A stretch of 64,000 bases of DNA from contig NC_092524.1 of assembly GCF_037038585.1 (NCBI RefSeq), positions 47,267,001 to 47,331,000 on the forward strand, given 5' to 3'. A model generated the notes under the pieces. That model was not told where the DNA came from, made no database searches, and saw only the letters and a program-made list of their open reading frames with translations. Every line of letters begins with the position of its first letter. Within the stretch, counting starts at the first letter, position 1. This document shows, in pieces, positions 26,201 to 63,515 of this stretch. The DNA comes from Patagioenas fasciata (Eukaryota > Chordata > Aves > Columbiformes > Columbidae). The translations under genes were made by a program, and so were the position numbers.

Positions 26201-26744
26201 GGTGCTGACAGCACAAGTGGAGTCCAGAGAGGAATCAAAGTACAAGAAAAACAAAAAAGTAAACCTCCCTTCTTATTCAAGTGTTTTGTGAGCCTTCAAG
26301 CATGAGGAAGCCCCAGAATGCATCAAGAAGTTGAGCACTGCAAATGTTTCCATGGTCTGTGGGTTTTCTGCGATGGCCCCCAGCTCCCTTGGCTTCATGT
26401 ACCTAGCCTGGCAGCTCAGCTCCTTTCTGAGATGTTTGATTTCTACAAGACTGTCCCTGGAGCTCTCGTGAGCTAAGAACCACCAGGTCATCAGCACAGA
26501 CTGCTCCAAAACCATCTATAGGCCACCTGGAAAAAGGGGAGGCAGATTTCTGGACAAACTCACTGACCTGCAAAGTGGCCAATAAAGCTCTTTTGTGTAT
26601 TGGAAAAACACAAATTTATAATGTTTTCAATTTGCAGTTGGTCTCATGATTGTAATCTACAGCCACGTCAAATTACAGTATCAGCACTCTTAACTCCCCT
26701 TGCCTAGTGTCAGCTTTTCTTGTTCAGTGCCTCAGTTCACCCAC

Positions 26745-26820
26745 AGGGAAAGAACTTTGCCCAATCTCATAAAACAGTGTGACAGAACTGGGAATAAGCT
26801 CACAAATGTCAGCCCCCAAC
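26745..26820 (+). repeat. Possible MIR-like SINE remnant
   Basis: The stretch with AACTTTGCCCAATCTCATAA followed by GACAGAACTGGGAATAA has the word order of the MIR core region (ACTTGCCCAAGGTCACA, then GCAGAGCTGGGATT). It is very diverged and could be chance. Confidence 0.25.
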
Positions 26821-28689
26821 CCTATGTTCAGGGTGCCTGGAGAACAGAGCTCCCCGCCAAGAGGCCCCAGTCAGCCTGGCCCAGGGACCAGGCTTTGCAC
26901 CTGCTGCTGTGGCACTCTCAGTGTTCATCCCAGCTGACGTACCAACAAACCCAAACTCCCCTTTGAGCTCTCGCTCATTTCCAATTCTACATCTGTGAGT
27001 CTTCATGAATAATGCCGCTCTGATCTAGCTGCTTCAGGCTCCCTGCTTACCTTGGATACGGACTCCTGGGCTTGGCTAATCCCCTTTCTCTCCCCCTGCC
27101 CCTGGTCTCAAAACCACAGACCATGACAGCTCCTCTTTTCCCCAAACACCCATCCCATCCTCAGGTGGGAATGGAAGTCGTGACACGTTCTCAGCAGTTT
27201 TCTCAAGCTCAATAGCAAAGCAAATCACAAAATACAGTTGCATAACTAGAAGCATAAGTGATGCAGGAGTGAATAATCTTGCCCATAAAACGATGAAGGC
27301 AGCAGCTGCAGAGCGTGCTGGCTGCCACGGTGCCTGCAGGGAGAGCAGGGCAGCACTTGAGAATATGGCCTGAGGGGAGAGGGATAGGCCGAGGGAGGAG
27401 GAACAATGTGTGGGAGAGAATTCAACAGCAGAATAAAATGAAAACATGTCTTTAACTTCTTTTTGCTACTAGACATCCCTGGGTCCATCTTGGATCTCCC
27501 AGGGTCAGCTGGAGAAAGTTTGTATGGGCAGTTGAAAACCACCCAAGGCTGAGAAGGCATGAAGTAGGAAAAGAAGTCAAAGGGGACCACACAGAGAGCT
27601 GCTAGCCTGAGTTTTTCTGACTTATGAGGCTGCTGGACCAGGTCTGTCACTTACAGATGCTCAGACCTTACCTCATTTGTTATCCCCTTTGTGCTCTCTA
27701 GCACAGCAACAATCCACCAGTAGCTACTCCTACCACCAGGCTGTGTTCTTCCAAGAAGCCACCTCTGCCTTTGGTAAGTCACTTTACCAACGTGAGTTCA
27801 AGAAGTCTGTCTACTGTGTCAGTCTTGACATACAAGCTGAACTGGATCATAAAATGCAACTACAGAGGTGTGCATGCTCCAGGCCGATGGAATGCAAACA
27901 GCTCTCCAGTCTCATGAGCCCAACATGGTGCTCTAGCTAATGTGACTGGCAACTTGGCAAGAAGTGTGTCAGCACAGTTACCTGGCTTCTGTCCTGCCTG
28001 GGGATAGTGCACATGGGCTTGGATCTTCCTCAAATTGTCCTTTATACCTCTGGATTGGATCATCCTTCAGCTGCCGAAAAATCATGGCAAAGGCTTGGGG
28101 AAAGGATGCTTCACTCCTGTGGTGCCTCCTCTTTGTTTTCCCCACTGGATTTGCCTTGTTTCGGAAGTGCTGCTGGTGCTGATCTCTGAAGTGCTCATTG
28201 ATTGTCTTCTCTCTGATATCAACTCCATCTGTTCTTTCCCTCCTTCTTGCAATTTCCATTGTCACTGTTGATCAGGGCATCTCCTATAATCATTTGACCT
28301 GCAGTGATTTGTCTCTGAGAATAGCATTTTTGATGTGATTTATTAAAGCAAAGATTTTGCATTTAATTGCACCTATCCCTTCATGACAGGGATGTGTGAG
28401 CATCACCACCTGTCAGCTTTGCACTCAGACATCTGCTCTTGGAGCAAACCCCATGTGTTACTGCTTCTCTGTATGGCATCCTTTTCTGCTTGAGGTCTTT
28501 TCCTCCTCACCTATCTACGCCATTCCAGTTTTGGGGCTCTGTCAAAAACAATTGTTCAGTTCAGTGAGAAATTTTGCACCTGCAAACTCCAGAGTTGAAA
28601 ATGCCTGAGCGTTGAATAAATATTGTGGCTCTGTCTTGAGGAGAATGATGTACTTATGCCACATCATAAGGCACTTTCCAATTCATTAG

Positions 28690-29010
28690 TAACTAAATAG
28701 GATGTTGAAGACCAACTGTTAGTAATAAAGACTTAAAACCAGCAGGTGCTGATAGCTTGCACCCACGAGTCCTACAAGAGCTGCCTGAAGGTATCTCCAA
28801 CCTACTTATAGTCATTGTTTTTTTAATAATGCTTGAAACAAAGAAATTTCAGCAGACTTAAAGTATAAAATGTGGCAATACTCAAAAAGGTCAAATAGGA
28901 TGCTTAAGTAAGGAAGAAACTAACTAGCCTGATAAAAACATAGCACACAGAAAATAAGGAAAAACCCAGTAAGGAGTTTATTATAAAAGTGTTTGAAGAT
29001 GCATGTTCAA
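28690..29010 (+). repeat. Old CR1/L2-like LINE reverse-transcriptase fragment
   Basis: From about 28737 one frame reads KPAGADSLHPRVLQELPEG, the conserved start of the LINE reverse transcriptase (KPAGPDGLHPRVLKELA in CR1/L2-like elements). It is followed by a decayed stretch of the next palm segments (GGAAACTA-like and GAAAATAAGGAAAAACC words). It corresponds to the part of ORF2 immediately after the fragment at 3716-4235. Confidence 0.65.
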
Positions 29011-31342
29011 CTTTTCAGAGTGATCCATCAGTTCAGGCCTTTCCGTCCCTGCCAAGCAGTGGTCTGATTCTTGATTCGTCTCTTACTACCCATGTCCTGA
29101 CAGTTTTTCATTAACTTTGTTATTCCTCATTATGTCTTTATTTTGTGAAGCAGCTTTTTGCTTTCCCCCTCCACATGACTCTTTCATAGCACCTCTGAGT
29201 AATGTGAGTTCTCATTTTCTGCTTCTATAACTTTTTACTCAGTTTCTCATCTTTGGATTCTTTGGTTCTTCCCAGCTTTGCTTTGCATTGGGATAGTTGG
29301 TGCTTGTGCTCTAAATACCACTCCCCAGACTCACTTCCAATAGGATTTTGCCTGGAAGTTATCAAATTGTTTGAATTCACGTTCTTCAGCTGCACTGGCT
29401 TTATTTGGCTATTCTGACACAGTTCATAAACCTTAAGATGCGCCACCTTATGCATTTTCGTATTCTCATCTCAGCCAATCCTCCCCACTTCTCAGCTAGT
29501 TTCCTTCTCTACCTGGCAACCAAATAGTTATTGTTCCTAAAGCATCCCAAGGGCTCAGCACACTGCCAGGGTGGGACTCAGCTGACCCAACACAGATGCC
29601 TTCCTGTGGGCAAGTTAACTGAACTTCCTTTCTGGTCAATGGAGAAACCCAGGTACTCCACAACTACCTCATCCTAAAATACATCGTGAAAAAAAAGTCA
29701 GATGAATGAAACCTGAAAACTGTCTTCTGTCAGCTGCAAGACAGCAGGGTGACGAGCTTTGGATGAAATCTGGAGATAAAACAATTAGTACAAAAATGCT
29801 AAATACGGACAAAGCAATTCACAGCAATCATAACACTTGGTAGACTTTGCCCATTCTGATAAAGCAGAAACTCACTATCTCCAGATCATGCATTACATGT
29901 GCCAGAGCTAGAGATGACATTAGATAACGACTCTGAAGTGTAAGACAACCACAATCCTTGGATGTAAACAGGAAGCAGTGGTAGGAGCAATGAAGATTTA
30001 TTTCAGCATATGGAATTGGGGAGACTGATGTTGGAAGAGTATCCAGTTTGGGAAACCATGTGGGTAAACCAAAGAAAATAAGAAACAAGGCACAGGTGAT
30101 CAAGGGCTAGAGAAAGCAACTTGCATTGAAAGTTTCTATCTGGTTAGCAAAAAGAAGATTAAACAGCAGATTGAAGACAGTGCACAAAATCTATATTAAA
30201 ACACCAAGTTATAAAAAAGCCTCATTCTTGTTGAGGAACATGTAACTGGATGATGGCTGGTATTTAGAAGTGTAGAAACCTGGCAGGTTCAAATCAAATG
30301 ACAATGGAAATCAGTCACCAGTGTCCAGCCACATGAGATCACTTACCTGCAGAAAGAAGCCATTCTTCCTCTAGAGGACACTGCGAAGTAAAGTTTTAGT
30401 TCTGATATTATCAGCATTTTCCAAATAATACATTTGTTTCCCTACAGTCTGGCACAGCTTCTGTATCAGCAATCCTTCCTTCCACAATGATAGCCCTGAT
30501 CAGACAATATCCAATGACCAATTTGCACTTTGTGAAGCAATACATGACATCAACAGGCTTTTCAGAAGCCATCTATTAGCCAGTTGTATCACCATGCAGA
30601 GGCCATAGTCCAGTTTCTAGCTGTCCTGACTTCACTCAGAACATGTCTGCACAGACTGGTTAGCTCTCCTCCAGCACCGACCTGGGCATCAATGTGTAGC
30701 CCCAAACAAGAAGGCTGTATTTTGTTTTTACCCATCTAGTTCCACCACAAGGCTGGCAAACCCTTGTCACCCTGTACTCAAAAGGACACACTGCCCTGTC
30801 ACTACAGCCTGCCATAGAGCCAGAGTCTGATTTAAGGCATTCCAGCTTTATTAGATTCTTGCATTTAGTTCACAGTAAGGGCCTTATTTGTGCACAATTG
30901 TGCCTCAGTCTGATGTTATAGACACTACACACTCAACATAAGGATGACTTATAGAAAAATGCTGGGTACCTGAATGAAGTGCTTGATCTGTCAAATGAAG
31001 TGTTCATAGGCAACCTACCAGAAGCTTGATGAATATAGCCATTAAACTTGACATACTATAGATATTGAAAATTTAGCATGTCTTTAACATGAAGAAATAA
31101 ACCCCCTTCAATAGACAGTACGTTATTCTCATGCAACTGTACCAGTTTCACTTCCTGCTGTGCTTATCAGCACATTGTTGAGACTGCAGTACAATCTGAC
31201 CTCCTAGAACTGCAGTCCAGCAACATTTGTGTGCTAAAAGCTGATGTAAATCACCACTGTCAAACTCTCCAATGGGTCTGTTTAAAGTTCCTGTTGCTAC
31301 CCATCAAGTGTGACACGAAGAGAATCCTTGAAATAAGAGATC

Positions 31343-31348
31343 TTTATT
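31343..31348 (-). promoter_or_regulatory. POMT2: Likely distal poly(A) signal of POMT2
   Basis: AATAAA on the minus strand (plus TTTATT), followed by a T/G-containing stretch. It implies a POMT2 3' UTR of about 4.9 kb. Another minus-strand AATAAA at 33309-33314 would give about 2.9 kb. No other gene on the minus strand would use either signal. Confidence 0.45.
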
Positions 31349-34300
31349 ACAAAATTAAATTCCAGATTCTACTTCATTTTCCATGATCTCCTGTACAAAA
31401 TACATTTATAACTCAAGGGAACATTCTCCCATCCACACTGTGTGGTGCAGTACTTACACCTCCATTAGAACACATTCAATTCATGGGCAGATCCACACGC
31501 ACACACAGCACTAGTAAGAAAGGTTCAGAAAACAGGACAGAATTACAGAAGAACTCCACTCACTGTTGCTCCAAACTCTTGCTCAGTCAGGGGCAAGTTC
31601 TCCAAGGATGGTTCTAAACAGCAGCTCTTGTTATATACAATAAACTCACTTGGCAAAGTTTTAGGACTAATTACAAATTCAGTAGGAGTGGTTTCTGTGC
31701 TACCATGTCCTCTACCTCAGATATTACTCATGACAATAATAGCTCTTGACATAAGGGAGTTTAAAAAGTAAAGCAACCCACAACCAACCATTGCAACCAG
31801 CGTCTTGGTATTTTAAAGAAGACAGAGACAATTCTCAGTCCTGACTGCTTGCAGCCCACAGCCCCCTGAAGAGAGCAAGTGTGCTATGGAGGTGGTGTTC
31901 TTATCTTCAGCCTTCCTTTCCCAGCAGGAAAGAGCCTTATGACATTCTAACAGTCCACACATTTTTGCTTTCGTGACACACACTTGCCAATGTGTGAGGT
32001 CACTTGATGTAAAGGGGGAAAAAACCCCAAACCCTCACCTATATTGGAGGTAGGTGCTGGTGGAGACACAGGGTACCGCTAAAGAAATTTTCACATTGCC
32101 AGTAGGATCCTGAGAGGAGGAAAGAGTGTTATAATGGTCCTTGTACACAGAGTGCCAACCCAGAGGGTCAGTCACACAGGCACAGCCTCTGGAAGGAAAG
32201 CTGCTAAGCATGGCAATGGAGAATTTCAGGTAAATGCCTGTGTTTCACTGGTTCACTCTCAAGTCCTTTGAAAAAGATTCTCAGAGACATACAGGAAGGA
32301 ACTGTAAAATAACACATTTGTTTACCTTTCTATAACAAGGTTCTGGTTTTGCTCTCAGTGCATGTGACAGGTATTCATTCACTTTGCATACTATGAGGTG
32401 TCGTGTCCTACCTTCTTGTTCAGGCACCTGGAAGAAATGGATGTACAGCCTAAAAACTGGAAGAGAAGCAAAGATGTGTCCCGTACTTTGGGCACACCTG
32501 AAGAAGCAGAAGGATGGAGGGGGATATAAAAAGGAAGATCCTACCAGTGCATCAACAAGCCCTTCCAATCAAGACACAAAAGAAAACTCCCTGCAGACAA
32601 GAGAAAGGTGGTGGCTCTCCCACCTGCAGAGCTGTGAATAATGCTGGTAAGCGGTGCACGACACGAAGTCATCCACCTGGACCAAAAGCAACCCCGGCAC
32701 AGGAACCTCCATTCAAATCCTCCTCACAGTCACGGCTGTGTCTCATAGCACGAGCAGTCTGGTTCCTGGAAACAGGCCAATCCCTGCTGCTGGAATAGGC
32801 ATGAGGTGGCCTGAAGCGACTGATACTGAAACCTTTTAAGGTGGAAGGACTGCCTAGGATGAAGCTAGATAAGCCTAGAGGCCTTCTATCTATCAAAAGA
32901 CTGAAGAGGTGAGAATAGAGTTTACACATAAAACAGAATTTGAAACAGAGAATCTGGCAGCCTGCAGCTTTTTGTGATTTGAATCCACAGATACAGGTTG
33001 ATGAAATACTTTGCCAGTGATAAAAGAAGCCCTGTCAAGCCAAGTTCAAAGATAGCAGCTGCTCCAGAGAACAGCATCTTCTGGCCTCAGAAAGCACTGT
33101 GAGCTATTTTCCACATGACTGGGGAAAAGGACTAATAAGCAATCCTCAAAATAAACCTGAACTCATTCCACAAGCACAACTAGGAAAACTGACTGAAGCA
33201 GGCCAAACTCCATTCCAAAAGCAAAAAGTGCCCTGCACTCATTGCCTCACATCTGCACCACTCAGACATTTTAAGTCACAGTCGGTATGGGATTCTTAAT
33301 TATTATATTTTATTGACCTCACATAATATTGGTTACTGTTATCTTCCAGCTACATCCCAACAGGTTTTGTTTTGAGAAGCAAATATTGAAGGTCAAATTC
33401 TAACTAAAATAATTTTTCAGTATTTTTCTACTACAAGAAGACAGAGCGACATCAATTTACACTTACTTGAAAACCCAACCCTTAGATTCCAGATGGTGCA
33501 GATGAAATGTCTGCCCTCTAGTCTTCAAATGTAGACCTTTTAATACTTTTAACTTCAGAATAAAAATCACTTAAAAAAAAAAAAATTGCTGGAAGTTGCT
33601 CCCTCTTGTGGAATTGCTGGATTTTTTTTCACTGTATGTCTTCATCCCCTTCACAGCATCCAAGGTCCAAGAAATAGGTTTAGTCCTAATGCCAATCAAG
33701 TGCTCTCAGAGGATTTCTGAAAAGGCAGTCCTAAAGAAAAATAAACTTCTGTCTGTATTGAAACAGAAGCTGGGCTTGTGCATAAGAAGGTGGGATGAGA
33801 GCATGACATTTGCCACCTTCAGCTGGCCAATCCCCAAACTCAGCCACCAATCCTCACTCAAAAGATTATTAGCAATAAAGGACAGAGGGACCCTGGCCAA
33901 GGAACACAACTGGTTCATTTTCTTCAGGCAGTTCCTAAAAAGCTGAGCCCTTCATAATAACTGAAGTATCCAAGGTTACTGAGTTGATTTTTGCTTTCCT
34001 ACAGATTTAAGTTGATGAATAAAGAGTGTTAGAAAGTGTCATTCCAAAGCACTCACAAGTTTCTTAGGTTGTTGTTTTTGTTGTTAGTGTTAAGGGCGAG
34101 TGTGTGATAGCATGTGCTGGAGAAAACTCTGCACTTTAAATCATGCCTTTTATCTACTCCTCTGGTAATTCCTCCCCATGGCAATGGGACCAACTTCGGG
34201 AATGCTCATATTCAGGAGAGCAAGACATTAAGCTGATAATCTCACCAAGAGTAGAAGATACTCAATCACATTGCTACAAAGGCAGCACTGCGCTGTCTGC

Positions 34301-36240
34301 CATGTTGCCAAGAGTTTGCAGCTACTGTCAGATCAAGCAGGATCTGAATAAGTTTTCAGCCTTCTCCCTCATCCCTCATCCTTCTTACCTGTGTATCACC
34401 TCTGTGAACGCTGGCTCATGCAGGTGGGGGTGCTTCCTGCAATAGCAAGTGGGAAAAAAATCATCAAAGCCAGTAGCTAGTTAGTGCCATGACTTCCCAC
34501 CACTGTACTACCAGCAGGTGATTAACTCAAAACCTTCAGAATCAAAAGCATAGGCCCATAGCATCTGAGTTAGCGTCTATAGGAGGCATCTTCTGGAGAG
34601 AGATGTGACATACCAAGCCAAAGCCTCACACTAGCAAGCAGCTTCCTTACTGAGCAAGGCTGTGGATCTCTGTTACAGGGGAATGAAAGCAAGTCTGATT
34701 GGAGTCTCAGTGTGTCCCACAGAACAGCTATGCTAATGCAGCCCTTCTGTGCCATACGAAATACATTAGAATTCAAGGACTGGTAAGATAAATGAATGCA
34801 CAATTCATGTTTAAAGACAGACACACTCACCTGCTGCTCTCCCTGTACCTGTAATTTTGATGCATGGCTGAGAAGCAGAGCAAGAATTCTGAAACGAAAT
34901 GCTTGAGTTCCTTGAAATATATGCAAAAGTGTTGCACAAATATTACTTCTTGAGACAGGAACACAGCTGGGGTCTAAGTGTCAGCCACACTGGATGCTAC
35001 GAGGTGCCAACCTTGAACTGTGACAAGAAATTGAAATTGGAATAAAAAGAACATTTACAAAAATAGACCTAACACAGAAGAAAGGCACCTGATAAACAGA
35101 ATTCTGCTTTCTTTGAAGGCGTGGATTCAACAGCCAGTGGCCCTTGACACTTCCCAGACAAAGAATTTTTGCCTGGCCTCACATTTCCTTCAATACAATA
35201 ATTTGATGGTCAGCCATCTATGAGAGGGAACTTGCTCAATATTGCAAGGCAGTGTGCAGATACCACGGCACCAACAACCAGTGTGCAGATGCCACATTCA
35301 TCAAGATGAAGTGTTCCCCCTAAAAGAAGGGGTACTAGCACTGGAATAGCTGGGATCAAAATACCAATGACAGCCATCTGCAAAATTTCCAAGCTATTAT
35401 TTCAGTCTCTAGTACACGTCCAAGAAGCTGGTCTTCACAGCATACTGGGGCAGAAAATAAATCACCTGCTATTTCCACTGTAATTTCCTTAGCAGTTTCA
35501 GACAGAACTGCATAGAAGCTACAAAGTGCTGAGCTAGAACAGTCTCGCTCTGAGCACAGGCTGGCTAGGTGATTGTTACAAGTGATTAAAAGTGATCAGA
35601 AAGCAAAGCAGTACAGAGGGATAACAATCTCCATCTCCTCTGTCTGCAGAGGGCCTGGGAGACAGGCAAGGCACAGTGGCTCACAATATTTCAAGGATCA
35701 GAACAAAATAAACCACAGACAGCCAGGGCAGGGTAAAATGGAGGTCCCCAGATAGTTATGTGAAGCTTTCAAAAACCTCACCATAAGAGAGGTTGTTAAT
35801 CATGATAAAACTTGTAATGTCTCAGAGACTCTGTGGCTCTCAAACTGCTTAGATTACAAGAAGGAAAACACACACACACAGAGGAACACGCAGCTACACA
35901 CAGCCTCCAACTTGTACTGGTCTGACTGCTGGAATGCCACTGCTGTTTGACTGATATATATTGCTCAAAAGAAATGAGATTTAAGCAGTCAGATGTCCAG
36001 GAATATAACCTAAGGATTCAGGACATAAGCCTTTTTAAGAGAACCTTCTCATAGTCAGTCATCCTCTGCATCTTCCAATGTAGGCAGTGCAAACAAATGT
36101 CAAAGCAACAGGGCTACTATACACAGAGTTCTCCAGAGAGGGCATTTTACTGTCACTCGTCTCCAAAGCACCAGAATCAGCCTGAAATGCAGCAGATCTC
36201 ATGCTTCTCATCTGCTGTTCCCAGGCTCCCTTTGCTGGCT
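31349..36240 (-). other. POMT2: Presumed POMT2 3' UTR and flank
   Basis: Sequence following the POMT2 stop (36241-36243) on the minus strand. No further exon or gene is recognisable. Open frames here (for example 32281-32568 minus and 33596-33946 plus) carry no motif I know. A second AATAAA at 33309-33314 may end a shorter transcript. A short CA-repeat occurs near 35870. Confidence 0.45.
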
Positions 36241-60769
<24,529 letters not shown>

Positions 60770-60801
60770 CCGCGAGGCTCCAGCGCCGGGACGGGCGCGT
60801 C

Positions 60802-60820
60802 GCATCCTGGGAGACGGAGT
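60802..60820 (-). promoter_or_regulatory. ZNF143/STAF-like site, proximal to POMT2
   Basis: The minus strand reads ACTCCGTCTCCCAGGATGC, close to the ZNF143/THAP11 consensus ACTACAATTCCCAGCATGC: the ACT, the TCCCAG core and the ATGC end are kept. It lies 33 bases upstream of the POMT2 start codon and contains an in-frame upstream ATG. Confidence 0.55.
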
Positions 60821-60840
60821 CCGGGGCGGGCGGGCGCGGG

Positions 60841-60859
60841 GCACGCCGGGAGATGTAGT
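60841..60859 (-). promoter_or_regulatory. ZNF143/STAF-like site, second copy
   Basis: The minus strand reads ACTACATCTCCCGGCGTGC, matching the consensus ACTACAATTCCCAGCATGC at most positions, including the full ACTACA start. It has the same orientation as the copy at 60802 and is shifted by 39 bases. Such sites are typical of CpG-island bidirectional promoters. Confidence 0.7.
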
Positions 60860-60962
60860 CCTGCCGCGGCCGTCCCCAGTGCACGGGGCCCTGAGGGGAG
60901 GGGACGGCCCGAGGTCGGGTCGGCTCTGACAGCGCGGTTCCCGCGGAGGGTCGCGGCGCGGG

Positions 60963-60983
60963 ATGAGCTCTGCCGCGGCCAAG
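60963..60983 (+). CDS. GSTZ1: First coding exon of GSTZ1 (partial gene, maleylacetoacetate isomerase)
   Basis: ATG at 60963 gives MSSAAAK followed directly by a GTACGC donor in phase 0. Human GSTZ1 begins MQAGK-PILYSYFRSS, so a very short first exon ending in Lys is what I expect, and GSTZ1 is the head-to-head neighbour of POMT2 in human. GSTZ1 is a zeta-class glutathione transferase that isomerises maleylacetoacetate in tyrosine breakdown and dechlorinates dichloroacetate. The next exon (expected PVLYxYFRSSCSW) is not in this window, so identity rests on position, length, phase and the final Lys. A competing first exon exists at 63516-63530. Confidence 0.55.
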
Positions 60984-62220
60984 GTACGCGGTGCTCGCTT
61001 CCCACTCTCCCTGCGGAGCGTCCCCACCGGGCGGGAGGGGAGCGCGGGCGGTAGCGGCGCCGGGACTGAAGGGAGTGGGGTCTGGGGCAGCGGCTCCTCG
61101 CTACAGCCTGGGCAGCTGCCTGGGATCGCGGCCTAAATCAGCTTCTGGTGCCCCGGACGCCCCGGCATGGCCGGGATGGTGGTTTCCAAGAGGACGGCAA
61201 CCCCGTGCACAGCACCGCATACACAGACCTCTGCTGCCCCGGCCTGCACCCCGGCTCCCTCTCAGTGGAGGGCAAGGAATTTGCCCCCTTGCTAAATAAA
61301 ACTAAGGCCTTTCAAAGCAGTGGTGGTGTTTACTTAAGGTGGTTTATCCATGTGAGCTGTTAACACCAATGCCTGCTACAGAGATACTGAGCATTGAGGA
61401 GCAAGCCTGTTCCTTCTGCTTGTACTTTTACATTTCAAGCCAGCAGAATACAAGCGGTGCCTTTTGGACACCGAGGTTTCCCCTGTACAAGCTTCCAAGG
61501 AGCACTTTTCTCCCTGTGTCCCACATAGGCGGGTGCTCTGCAACAGTCGGTGTGTGCAGGCTGCTGGGAGCAGTGGCTCTCAAGAAAGACGTTGCCTTTC
61601 CAGGTACATCCAGAATGTCACCTGGCAGGAGCTGGTATCCGGAGGAGACCATACTGAAGCGAACAGACTTGGAAACCTCAGGGCTCAACGTACGAAGTTT
61701 GGGGTGTCTCTTCCATCTTCCTATACTGTGAAATGCATATCCCAGATTTTTAGTCTAGATTGGGATTTAAGCCCAAACTTTCCTCACTGCGGTACTCATG
61801 CTGGAAATGAAAACAGAACCAAACCAGAAATCTCAGTAGACATGAGGAAAATGTCCCCCTGCTATCCTCCCAGCTGCTGCTGGTTTAACCTGCAGCTTAT
61901 GGGGATTGTAAATGGAGGCAGTTCTTCCCCGCTACTCCCCTGGCCCATGCTCAGCTTTTAGTCCAAGGAAGATTAGCTATAACGTCACTCTGGGACCTGT
62001 CTATTGAGGACAAAACACCCCTGCTGACTCCAGGCTTTACTTAGATGATTGTTTTGCCTGTGATCTGTCCTGCTGCTGGGAGCAAAACAGCATGAACTTA
62101 AGGGATCATACCAGGCCCAGCCTCTGAAGATACAGTTCCCAGCTGAGAAATGGGTTGTTTTCCATGCTCATTTTCATAAAATCCCCCGAGGCCTTGAAAT
62201 TATAGGGCAAAGCAATTAAC

Positions 62221-62436
62221 TTAGCACAATTTATTACAAGTGATAGTACAGGCTGCAAAAACAACAACTGTAGAGAAGATCAGGAGAAATGTGTCTGCCA
62301 GCTGAGAGGCCAGAGTCCAAAACAGATGTGGTGAAGGACATGAATATCTGAGCCAAAAGATCATCAGCAAGGTCCCCAGGAAAAACAAGTAAAAATAGTA
62401 TGTAACAAATGCTGTATGTTTCCCATTTGAAGTCAT
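62221..62436 (-). CDS. Unrecognised small membrane-protein-like open frame
   Basis: 71 residues from an ATG at 62436. Two hydrophobic stretches stand out: residues about 8-29 (TAFVTYYFYLFFLGTLLM and on) and about 46-66 (ADTFLLIFSTVVVFAAC). A polypyrimidine tract and acceptor-like TTTTTTTCCAG precede the frame by about 40 bases, leaving a short leader with a small upstream frame. AATAAA overlaps the last codons (TGTAATAAATTGTGC), so a compact terminal exon is conceivable. I know no matching family, and the codon count is small enough for chance. Confidence 0.25.
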   Translation of the reverse strand: MTSNGKHTAFVTYYFYLFFLGTLLMIFWLRYSCPSPHLFWTLASQLADTFLLIFSTVVVFAACTITCNKLC

Positions 62437-63515
62437 AGTTTATGTTTTTTCCTTGGAACCCAGCAGGCTAGACATCTGGAAAAAAAAAAAGCATAGCTGA
62501 GATTTCTAATGCCCTGGTTCCAGAAGCAGAGAATTTAAGAAAATCAGTAAGTACTTTGTCCACGAAAGTGTTGTCAATACTGCCATCACTTCCTCACATA
62601 GAAACCATTTCTCCAGTAAACTCTGACTAGAGTAATTTAATCGAATGCATGCCTCATTTGAAGTTATTTGAACCAATCTAAACTGTAAGAGAAGAATCGA
62701 GTTTACAAAGGACTGGAGCACAGAAATCCTTGGGGTCTCTCTGGATTTCTGGTGACAGATTGTGTATCAGTGAGCAAATCCCTCTTTTCTGTCTTGCTGT
62801 CAGTCTCTGGTATAATTTCTATGCATTTTGGGAGGGTGGAGGCACAGAGAGCTCCCTGGCATGCCATGGGTTCTGTGGAGGAGAGACATGATTACAGGTT
62901 TATTTAGAGACATGCATGAATACCAGTTTCCTGCGTGGAAAGACCATAAGGTGAGCTTCATATTTTGCACAAAGTTGGCCCAGGAGCAGAGCAGCAGCCT
63001 CTCCCAGGCACGCAGTGTAGCAAACCCTCAGCACTGGCCAGAACTGATGGGAAGACGGCTACAGGGGTGCCCTGAGGCACCCCCTGCAAAGGCAGCCCCT
63101 GTTCAGGGAGCTGGCAGTGAAACAGAAATTCTGCACACGGCTTCAGTTTCCTTGTTTTGTTCCCCCCGGCTATCTTTCTGCACTGGCAATTGCGGAGAGC
63201 CTGGCAGGCTCTGTGGATATATATTTCTGGACAAAAAGCTGGGGAAATAAAGCTAGTTCTTAAATGTGCTTCCAACCTCAGAGCTGGTTAATGGCTCCGC
63301 CATCTAGCTGAAGCTGCATTGGCACAGGGATGTGGATGCAGCTGACAGCAGTTGCTCAGGATTGAATCTGAGCGTCTGTTTTTCATGCCCTGGGCACGGA
63401 TTTGGGGGCATAGTCCTTGCCTCATTGGCTTTAGGAGATAAGCCTTCCTGGCTGAGTTAAAAGGGAAAGCAAAGAGGTTGCTTTTATTTCCTGGAGCAGA
63501 CTGCACATGCTGATC

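Larger units (their letters stand above)
23261..31340. other. Gene-free interval between NGB and POMT2
   Basis: About 8 kb, noticeably AT-richer than the TMEM63C-NGB side. I see no exon with family similarity and no RNA gene. It contains the LINE fragment at about 28690-29010, a weak MIR-like stretch near 26745-26820, and scattered AATAAA words on both strands. A plus-strand open frame at 24984-25331 begins just after an acceptor-like TTTCTTGCAG but has no ATG and no recognised product. Distal regulatory elements of NGB or POMT2 could lie here, but the sequence alone does not show them. Confidence 0.5.
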
